Below are positions 1 through 5,652 of a stretch of DNA of 45,572 nucleotides, piece after piece. This DNA comes from a bacterium. GTDB taxonomy: Bacteria > Patescibacteriota > Saccharimonadia > CAILAD01 > BJGX01. The first letter of the stretch is position 1. Each line of letters begins with the position of its first letter. The stretch covers positions 1 to 45,572 of the forward strand of contig JAHFOQ010000005.1 in the NCBI GenBank assembly GCA_023261595.1. The letters run 5' to 3'. A program made the position numbers and the translations under genes. Below the pieces are notes generated by a model, which ran no database searches, was not told where the DNA came from, and saw nothing but the letters and a program-made list of their open reading frames with translations.

Positions 1-63
1 TACAGTTTGGCCAATGTATATTTTATCTGCTTCCTTATTATAGATTGCATATACCGAAAACAT
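1..63 (-). CDS. GIY-YIG nuclease, second tandem copy (partial, runs off window)
   Basis: Reading leftward from the ATG at 61-63, the 21 visible codons are identical at DNA level to the start of the complete GIY-YIG gene at 107-355. They cover the first part of the domain, including the Tyr-Ile-Gly of the second signature half. The rest is outside the window, so it is unknown whether this copy is intact. It shares the same upstream spacer, palindrome and TAGAAT box (70-75). Confidence 0.75.
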   Translation of the reverse strand, partial: MFSVYAIYNKEADKIYIGQTV

Positions 64-86
64 TAAATTATTCTACACTGCTCTAC

Positions 87-104
87 CTCCGCTGGCCAGC
101 GGAG
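87..104. repeat. 18-bp perfect palindrome in the array spacer
   Basis: CTCCGCTGGCCAGCGGAG is its own reverse complement. It lies three bases past the stop codon of the GIY-YIG gene and before the next copy. It is much more GC-rich than its surroundings. It could form a hairpin and act as a terminator, or serve as the recognition site of the neighbouring nuclease. No U-tract follows on the gene's strand, so a simple intrinsic terminator is less likely. Confidence 0.9.
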
Positions 105-106
105 AG

Positions 107-355
107 CTACCCCGGAATATGTGATCTTATAAATAATCGTCCGTTACCAGATTTGAGTTGTTTTTCTCTCTTTAAGGCTTCCGAACGGGTGGCAACTGAC
201 TCTTCATAAATCAATTCCCACTTGCCCTGAAATCTTGCTGTATATCCTTTGAACGTATGATTGTTGTGCTGTTTTAAACGCTCAGTCATATTTACAGTTT
301 GGCCAATGTATATTTTATCTGCTTCCTTATTATAGATTGCATATACCGAAAACAT
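107..355 (-). CDS. Small stand-alone GIY-YIG nuclease
   Basis: This 82-residue protein is almost entirely a GIY-YIG domain. The first half-motif (Val-Tyr-Ala-Ile) is at residues 4-7 and Tyr-Ile-Gly at 16-18. Arg26 in ERLKQH and Glu64 in KREKQLKS fit the catalytic Arg and metal-binding Glu of the family, which includes the UvrC N-terminal nuclease and homing endonucleases. There is no UvrC body and no obvious DNA-binding extension. Single-domain proteins of this size are common in CPR and Bacteroidetes genomes and are often annotated as UvrC-like. The gene lies within a 292-bp tandem unit next to a perfect palindrome, which suggests a repeat-linked or mobile role rather than repair. The start is set by an ATG six bases after a TAGAAT box (362-367). 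Confidence 0.85.
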   Translation of the reverse strand: MFSVYAIYNKEADKIYIGQTVNMTERLKQHNNHTFKGYTARFQGKWELIYEESVATRSEALKREKQLKSGNGRLFIRSHIPG

Positions 356-361
356 TAAATT

Positions 362-367
362 ATTCTA
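362..367 (-). promoter_or_regulatory. Leaderless-type -10 box for the GIY-YIG gene
   Basis: TAGAAT on the minus strand lies six bases before the ATG at 355, a spacing that places transcription at or next to the start codon. The box is inside the repeated segment, so every tandem copy carries its own promoter. No convincing -35 was seen. Confidence 0.45.
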
Positions 368-378
368 CACTGCTCTAC

Positions 379-396
379 CTCCGCTGGCCAGCGGAG
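379..396. repeat. Second copy of the 18-bp palindrome
   Basis: Same palindrome as at 87-104, offset by exactly 292 bp. It sits upstream of the complete GIY-YIG gene, so each gene copy is flanked on both sides by the palindrome. Confidence 0.9.
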
Positions 397-459
397 AGCT
401 ACCCCGGAATATTTGGTTTGTATTAGAGTAATACCACACGATTATATCTGTTGGAGCAG

Positions 460-488
460 TTGAAAGTCAAGGTGATTAATGCTATTAT
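460..488 (+). promoter_or_regulatory. Promoter of the gene at 528 (-35 TTGAAA, -10 TATTAT)
   Basis: TTGAAA at 460-465 and TATTAT at 483-488 are separated by 17 bp and each differs from the consensus by one base. The predicted start near 495 leaves a leader of about 33 nt containing the Shine-Dalgarno AGGGAGG at 517-523. The rest of the 413-527 gap shows nothing further. Confidence 0.6.
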
Positions 489-527
489 ACGTTCGCTTAC
501 AAGATCGTACCTACACAGGGAGGCACA

Positions 528-1694
528 TTGCCAGTAAGAGAAGAAGCGCGTTTTACGTATACTCTTGGTGCAGAAGTTCAGCCAATTATTACCGGTAAAA
601 AGTTGAGATCAGGCGACATTAGAGCGCAACAAGTTCTGGTTAGACCTGGTAGAAATCTTTCTGAAAAATATTGGGTCGTTACCAAGGTATCGAACGACAA
701 AGACCTTGATCTGGTTGGTGAACTTCTTATTTATGTTAAACCCAGACCTCCATTGAAAGAACATGAAACTTTCGTAACAGTAGAGTCTGGTATTCGTTCT
801 GGTATTCAAGGTAGCAGAAATGTTGCCTTGCGTTCTCGTTTGGAATCAGCTCGATCAGATACAGTCAAAGAAGTTCGTCAACGACTACTCGATGATTGGT
901 ATAGACTCCTGCTCTATAGTGATGGAAGAGAATCACAGCTCCTAGAGCTAATTGTTTCTGACATGCAATTGTGTAGAACGTTGCTGAGAAAAGATGTAAG
1001 AGGTCGTGTAGAACGGTCTGTTGGTTTTCTCGATTCAATCGGAAGAATGAATCCTCAAGCGAATGCAGCTCGTTTAACGGCTGCTATTGCCCGGCTTCGT
1101 CTTCAGCTTGAATATGATGTGCTTACTGAAAAGTCACTTCGGTATAGGTATTTAAACTGCACTACGTTTGCCGAGACAATTGCTGCAGACATTTGGGATG
1201 TACAAGTTCTACTCGAAGGATTTTTGTTGGGTAGAAGAACTGCAAAAAGCTTTTCAGCCGAGACAAGAAAACGTCTCGATAGAGTTAGTATAAAGCCTTA
1301 CTTCTGGGCTAAGGTCTGGATAGATAGATGGCTCAATACTGAAGTGTTCAATGCTCAAGAAGGAAAGTTAATTGTTGAAGCACTTCTTGCTGAACAACAA
1401 CTTGGCGAGATTGATATGTTGCTTTCAGAATTAAAGCATTCAGATAAAAATCAGCAACGGCTTTTATTGAGAATTATTACAATGTCGCTAAGTAGTATTG
1501 AATATAAATCAGTCGACTATCAAACATTTTTCTTAAGGTTACGACGTTCTGTACAACGAACACTGGCAATTTCTAAATCTACAACAGAGAAAGAATATAG
1601 CCAGAGAGTTGAAGCGATCCAACAAGAAATTCGGTATCGTAGCCAAGAAGCTAGTAGCCCTTGGCTACTAAACGACACTTATACTATTAGGTAG
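528..1694 (+). CDS. Hypothetical helical protein, TTG start
   Basis: This 388-residue protein was not recognised. The first 80 residues are mixed and rich in short strand-like segments, including a WVV and a YVKPRPP stretch. From about residue 100 onward it looks almost wholly alpha-helical, with many Arg/Leu-rich amphipathic segments reminiscent of helical-repeat proteins. No signal peptide or membrane segment is seen, so it is probably cytoplasmic. It is a single-gene unit: its own promoter is at 460-488, an AGGGAGG ribosome site stands four bases before the TTG start, and a strong hairpin terminator follows the stop. The TTG start is supported by that ribosome site and by the absence of a better ATG nearby. 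It may be a lineage-specific conserved protein. Confidence 0.75.
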   Translation: MPVREEARFTYTLGAEVQPIITGKKLRSGDIRAQQVLVRPGRNLSEKYWVVTKVSNDKDLDLVGELLIYVKPRPPLKEHETFVTVESGIRSGIQGSRNVALRSRLESARSDTVKEVRQRLLDDWYRLLLYSDGRESQLLELIVSDMQLCRTLLRKDVRGRVERSVGFLDSIGRMNPQANAARLTAAIARLRLQLEYDVLTEKSLRYRYLNCTTFAETIAADIWDVQVLLEGFLLGRRTAKSFSAETRKRLDRVSIKPYFWAKVWIDRWLNTEVFNAQEGKLIVEALLAEQQLGEIDMLLSELKHSDKNQQRLLLRIITMSLSSIEYKSVDYQTFFLRLRRSVQRTLAISKSTTEKEYSQRVEAIQQEIRYRSQEASSPWLLNDTYTIR

Positions 1695-1702
1695 ATACAT
1701 TT

Positions 1703-1727
1703 ACCCCACCACACGGTGGGGTGTTTT
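1703..1727 (+). terminator. Intrinsic terminator after the gene at 528
   Basis: An 8-bp perfect stem (ACCCCACC / GGTGGGGT) with an ACAC loop is followed by G and four T. It lies nine bases after the stop codon. The -10 box of the next gene begins only a few bases downstream. Confidence 0.85.
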
Positions 1728-1730
1728 ATT

Positions 1731-1739
1731 TGCTATAAT
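1731..1739 (+). promoter_or_regulatory. Extended -10 promoter, leaderless type (gene at 1748)
   Basis: TGCTATAAT is a perfect extended -10 element ending eight bases before the ATG at 1748. The -35 position falls in the preceding terminator stem and has no match, so the promoter would depend on the extended -10. Transcription would begin at about the start codon. Confidence 0.65.
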
Positions 1740-1747
1740 ACACATCT

Positions 1748-2776
1748 ATGAAAGAGACAAAATCCCCTAATCCTAAACTGCATTGGATCGTAAAAACCAT
1801 ACTTATTACTTTAGGAGTATTTATCGCTATCTCATTTATATTTATGATGCGTTTTTGGTTACTTAATCATAGTAAACAAGAAAAGATTGGGGTAAGTTTC
1901 TCACAGGTACAAGCCGAGCGCTACGGAAGTAATTGGCGTAATAATTACACTGCAATAATGGATGAGCTTGGCTTTCGGCATATCCGTATAGCTGCCTATT
2001 GGGACAGGCTCGAGCCTCAGCAAGGCGTATACGATTTTAGTCAAACCGATTATATGGTTAATGAAGCCCAAAAGCGTGGTGCAAAGTTAACCATGGTAAT
2101 TGGCCAAAAAAGTCTGCGGGTACCAGAGTGTTACTACCCTACTTGGCTCGATAAGAATAATTCAGAGGTAGTACATACAGAATCTCTTAAGATGTTAGAG
2201 ACTGTCGTCAATCGTTATAAAAATAATCCAACAATAGAAAAGTGGCAGTTAGAGAATGAGTTCTTATTAAAGAGTTTTGGTAATTGTCCTGCTCAGAATT
2301 TAAATTCTAAAGACTATCAAAGTGAATATAATCTAGTAAAAAGTCTCGATAACTCTCGCCCAATTGTCATTACGCAAAGTAATCAAAATGGTTTTCCAGT
2401 TAGATTGCCATATGGTAATATATTTGGCTTTTCAATGTACCGATGGGTATGGAGTCCTTTTGGTTATTATCGATATCCTCAAACTGGTTTATACTTTTGG
2501 TGGAAAGCCGCAATTATCAATCTGTATACCAGAGCTGATATTAAAATCCACGAACTCCAGGCTGAAGCTTGGGGTAAAGTTGGAAACGAAAATCTAACAC
2601 CACAAGAAAGTTTTCAGACAATGAATCCTAAAATTTTGTATGAAAACATTGAATATGCCAGACAGAGTCAAATAAAAGATTTTGATTTATGGGGATCAGA
2701 ATGGTGGTATCACTTAAAACAAAATGGGTATCCGGCAATGTGGGACGCGGTAAAAACATTACCTAGCAAAAATTAA
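1748..2776 (+). CDS. Membrane-anchored clan GH-A (TIM-barrel) glycoside hydrolase
   Basis: This 342-residue protein has a short cytoplasmic N-terminus, one membrane segment at about residues 14-36 and an extracellular hydrolase domain. The domain carries the hallmarks of clan GH-A retaining glycosidases (GH5/GH42-like). There is an early strand with Arg and Trp (residues 80-86). An Asn-Glu pair in WQLENEF at 170-171 fits the acid/base, and a second Glu in LQAEAWG at 273 fits the nucleophile. The domain is shorter than typical cellulases or beta-galactosidases. Substrate cannot be told from sequence. The neighbouring glycan genes suggest trimming of a surface polysaccharide, but that is inference. 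It has its own leaderless-type promoter and ends 13 bp from the convergent GT4 gene with no hairpin between. Confidence 0.75.
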   Translation: MKETKSPNPKLHWIVKTILITLGVFIAISFIFMMRFWLLNHSKQEKIGVSFSQVQAERYGSNWRNNYTAIMDELGFRHIRIAAYWDRLEPQQGVYDFSQTDYMVNEAQKRGAKLTMVIGQKSLRVPECYYPTWLDKNNSEVVHTESLKMLETVVNRYKNNPTIEKWQLENEFLLKSFGNCPAQNLNSKDYQSEYNLVKSLDNSRPIVITQSNQNGFPVRLPYGNIFGFSMYRWVWSPFGYYRYPQTGLYFWWKAAIINLYTRADIKIHELQAEAWGKVGNENLTPQESFQTMNPKILYENIEYARQSQIKDFDLWGSEWWYHLKQNGYPAMWDAVKTLPSKN

Positions 2777-2789
2777 GACTCAGTTATAA

Positions 2790-3908
2790 TCATTTATTTC
2801 TCATGGCCTGTTCGTATACTTCGTGTGTTATCTTGGCAGTTTTTTTCCAGCTGTATTTTTTGATCTGTCTATAACCTTTTTTAACAAGTTTTGTTTGTAG
2901 TTCTTTGTCGGCCAATACTTTAGCTATTACGGCGGCGATGTCTTTTACGCTGCGGGGATTAAAGTATTCTGCAGCATCTCCGAGGACTTCTGGAAGGCAC
3001 GTAGCATTACTACTCACCACCGGTAAGCCATAACTCATGGCCTCGAGCCCAGGCAGCCCAAACCCTTCTGAGAGAGATGGTAAAACATAGAGTGTAGCAG
3101 CCTTATACAGCCCTGCTAGTTCTGCATCACTCACAAATCCGGTAAAAATTACACGCTCGCTTAAGCCAGATTTTTTTACTTCCTCCTCTAATCCCTCATG
3201 AAAATCATCTTTCTTACCACCAATAACCAGCTGATAATCGAGTAGGTACTTAGTAGTAAGTTGTCCAAATGCCAGTATTAATCTTTCGAGGTTTTTATGC
3301 GGATAGGCATTGCCGGTATAGAACAAAAAAGGTTTATCAATACCATATTTCTCAAGATCAATTCGTGCCCTTTTATAAGCAGCTTCGCCAGCTAGCGGTG
3401 CCACTACAATTTTATTTCGCCGTACGTGATAAGTCTTTGCGATATCTTCTTTTACATACTCACAATCTACCAAAATTAGTTTAGCTCTTTTTACTCCCTG
3501 ACGCATAGCCAAGCGTCTGGCTTGGTCGCGTACCTTATACTTAAGCTTGCCGATTCCTTTTTTACGAATGTTTTGAAAGTGCAATAATGTTAGGTCGTGA
3601 ATAGTCATCACAAACTTACCTCGATACCTAAGCGGAAAGTTAAAATTGGTAAAATGTACAAGATCAGGTTCTTGTTTTTCGATAATCTTTGCGAGCTTAA
3701 TCTGTTCTTTTAGATTGTACCAATCAATATCAACCGGCAACAAAGAGAGATTCTTTGCTTTCAGGCTAATTTGGTCTTGATCTTTCTTACGGATAAGTAA
3801 AACATATTCGTTTTTTTTGTCGAGTACCAAAACTTGCTCGACCATTTCTTCTATGTAACGACCTATACCAGTTTGTTTTATAAAACGGCCATCAATTAAG
3901 ATCTTCAT
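2790..3908 (-). CDS. GT4 family glycosyltransferase
   Basis: This is a GT-B fold retaining glycosyltransferase of 372 residues. The start at 3908 is chosen because MKILIDGRF begins the conserved first strand. An upstream in-frame extension to 3980 lacks family similarity and crosses the promoter. Seen features are the Gly-Ile-Gly-Arg-Tyr loop near residue 16, the FLFYTGNAYPHKN strand that opens the C-terminal domain, and the EGFGLPGLE motif (E-x7-E), which contacts the nucleotide sugar. Family members transfer mannose, glucose, rhamnose or similar sugars to lipid-linked acceptors on the cytoplasmic face; the sugar is unknown here. It is a single-gene unit with a TATAAT box nine bases before the ATG. 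Confidence 0.85.
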   Translation of the reverse strand: MKILIDGRFIKQTGIGRYIEEMVEQVLVLDKKNEYVLLIRKKDQDQISLKAKNLSLLPVDIDWYNLKEQIKLAKIIEKQEPDLVHFTNFNFPLRYRGKFVMTIHDLTLLHFQNIRKKGIGKLKYKVRDQARRLAMRQGVKRAKLILVDCEYVKEDIAKTYHVRRNKIVVAPLAGEAAYKRARIDLEKYGIDKPFLFYTGNAYPHKNLERLILAFGQLTTKYLLDYQLVIGGKKDDFHEGLEEEVKKSGLSERVIFTGFVSDAELAGLYKAATLYVLPSLSEGFGLPGLEAMSYGLPVVSSNATCLPEVLGDAAEYFNPRSVKDIAAVIAKVLADKELQTKLVKKGYRQIKKYSWKKTAKITHEVYEQAMRNK

Positions 3909-3917
3909 ATCTAGCGT

Positions 3918-3923
3918 ATTATA
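3918..3923 (-). promoter_or_regulatory. Leaderless-type -10 box (TATAAT) for the GT4 gene
   Basis: A perfect TATAAT on the minus strand is separated by nine bases from the ATG at 3908. No ribosome site lies between. This also argues against the longer reading frame starting at 3980. Confidence 0.6.
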
Positions 3924-4055
3924 CCTTAAATAACCTAATATATTAAGCATGAGCCGGCATAAAACCGCTGTTGCTTGCAATGAATTTTTTAGACTGGTAA
4001 GTTACATATATCCATTGTGATCTTGGGACTCATCAACTCGAAAAGGAGGATGACA

Positions 4056-5615
4056 ATGGAAACCTCCCCCACGACCCGCAAGGTCGTTTTTTCATTTCTG
4101 GCCATTATGCTTACGATTAGTGGCCTGGTACTTTCACAATCATCAGCTTTTGCTTTAACAGGATTTAATGTGCGTTCAGCCTATGGCTACCCAGTAGTTA
4201 ATGTATATGCTAAGCCAAATGTATTTAGCTCCGTAAATTACAAACTACCAAATGGTGCTTCTATTAACCTTCAATGTAAGGTAATAAATGAATGGGGTAA
4301 TTCGTGGCTCAAACTAACTGACAACAATTACATTTTGCAAAGCAACACTACTTATCCTGCAAGTAGTACTATTGTTCCTATTTGTAACCAAACCAAACTT
4401 TACCCAGACCGAACATTGCTTCAAGCGAGTGGTCCAAAAATTTATATTATTCAGTCTGGTAAAATCTTGTGGGTTCCAAATGTTGAGACCCTCAACACAT
4501 GTTTAGGTGGCTACACTAAAGTAGTGCATATTGCAGACAGCGAGCTCACATCTGTCTTGAAGGTCTATCCAGATGGCGGTACAGCCAGTTGTCCGGTGAG
4601 CTACGCGAACGGTACCACCCTTTTAGCTCCAGATTCTGGAACGGTATATGTTATTGCGAATGGGCAAATGTATGGTGTGCCCAACCCAGAAACCCTTATT
4701 GCATGTTTGGGTGGTTGGCCAGCAGTGCACAACATTTCACCCGCTCAAATGGCTTGGGCTCATGCAAGCTACACATATGCAGGAGCCTACAAATGCCCAG
4801 TAATTAGCTATGCGCAAAACACGCTCCTGCAAGGTAGTGGTGCTGGTGTATATCTAGTGCGAAACGGTGCTTGGCTTGGCATCCCCAATCCAAGTGTACT
4901 TGGTTGCTATGGTGGCTGGCCTGCAGTTAACCATGTGAGTGATAGTGAGATTCTGCGCCTAACTCTTACCTATCCAAACGGCGGAACAGCAGCTTGTCCA
5001 TACAGCCTGCCTGAAGGATCGAAGTTGCTTGCGCCAAATGGTACCGTGTTTCTCCTGCACAATAACCTTATTTTCGGTATGCCTAACGCCGAAACACTGC
5101 TTGGTTGCTATGGTGGATGGAATGGTGTTCGCTCAGCCTCGCAAGCTGAGATTGATGCGATGTTTGCAACCTACTCGTATGCTGGTGCTGCAGGATGTGC
5201 TTTGCCCCCTCCTCCAACAACCCCTACAAAAGAACAAAGAGCAATCGAATGGGCAAAGTCTCAAGTTGGCAGTACAGCCTGGAATGGTCTATGCGAACTC
5301 ATGGTAGAACAAGCCTTTGGTACTCGTGGTCGATATGGTAGTGCACTTGCGAATGCGAATGCGAAAATTGCTAGTGGCCAAATGCACAGTGGAGACACTA
5401 ATGTTCCGGCAGGAGCACTTGCCTTTTTTGGTGCGGCAAATGTAAATGGCGGTTATGGCCATGTAATGATTTCCATTGGCAATGGCCAATTTGTGAGCAA
5501 TGGCTATACATGGAATGGCCGTGTGTACGGTGCTCGTATTACAACTATTGGTTCAGTAGGCGCTGGGCCCTATATTGGATGGGCCTGGGCCGACAGTAGT
5601 TGGCCAGGGCGATAA
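4056..5615 (+). CDS. Secreted surface repeat protein with Cys/His amidase-like C-terminus
   Basis: This 519-residue protein has a classical signal peptide (positively charged start, hydrophobic stretch, Ser-Ala-Phe-Ala cleavage site near residue 34). A short SH3-like segment comes next, then four repeats of about 60 residues of the form Y-[VIL]-x-x-x-G-x-x-x-x-[VI]-P-N-x-x-x-L-x-x-C with GGW and a paired Cys. A 125-residue C-terminal domain carries Cys413 in NGLCELMVEQAFG and His469 in YGHVMISIGNG, as in NlpC/P60-CHAP amidases that cut peptidoglycan. The start is set by AAAGGAGG placed six bases before the ATG at 4056. An ATG at 4050 is too close to that site. The repeats resemble those of the lysozyme-like protein at 18374-21130, suggesting a shared wall ligand. 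Confidence 0.75.
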   Translation: METSPTTRKVVFSFLAIMLTISGLVLSQSSAFALTGFNVRSAYGYPVVNVYAKPNVFSSVNYKLPNGASINLQCKVINEWGNSWLKLTDNNYILQSNTTYPASSTIVPICNQTKLYPDRTLLQASGPKIYIIQSGKILWVPNVETLNTCLGGYTKVVHIADSELTSVLKVYPDGGTASCPVSYANGTTLLAPDSGTVYVIANGQMYGVPNPETLIACLGGWPAVHNISPAQMAWAHASYTYAGAYKCPVISYAQNTLLQGSGAGVYLVRNGAWLGIPNPSVLGCYGGWPAVNHVSDSEILRLTLTYPNGGTAACPYSLPEGSKLLAPNGTVFLLHNNLIFGMPNAETLLGCYGGWNGVRSASQAEIDAMFATYSYAGAAGCALPPPPTTPTKEQRAIEWAKSQVGSTAWNGLCELMVEQAFGTRGRYGSALANANAKIASGQMHSGDTNVPAGALAFFGAANVNGGYGHVMISIGNGQFVSNGYTWNGRVYGARITTIGSVGAGPYIGWAWADSSWPGR

Positions 5616-5621
5616 TGATTC

Positions 5622-5652
5622 AGACCAATACTAAGGAGTATTGGTCTTTTTT
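5622..5652 (+). terminator. Intrinsic terminator overlapping the end of the convergent gene
   Basis: An 11-bp perfect stem (AGACCAATACT / AGTATTGGTCT) with loop AAGG is followed by TTTTT. It lies seven bases after the stop of the secreted repeat protein. On the opposite strand the same bases encode the last residues (Lys-Lys-Thr-Asn-Thr-Pro, stop) of the polymerase/ligase fusion, so one sequence is both terminator and coding DNA. Confidence 0.85.

Larger units (their letters stand above)
1..120. repeat. Direct repeat, copy A of the GIY-YIG unit junction
   Basis: These 120 bases are identical to 293-412, giving a tandem period of 292 bp. The repeated segment holds the first 21 codons of a GIY-YIG gene on the minus strand, its upstream spacer with an 18-bp palindrome, and the last codons of the preceding copy. 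It begins at the window edge, so the repeat may extend further left. Confidence 0.95.
293..412. repeat. Direct repeat, copy B of the GIY-YIG unit junction
   Basis: Identical to 1-120. Identity stops at 412/413, where the sequence changes from array to unique DNA, so this is the right-hand boundary of the array. It ends inside a remnant of the last four codons (His-Ile-Pro-Gly and stop) of a further upstream copy whose body is missing. Confidence 0.95.

Noticed and set aside
3909-3980. N-terminal extension of the GT4 protein to 3980
   Set aside because: The extra 24 residues do not fit the GT4 fold and the TATAAT box at 3918-3923 lies inside them.
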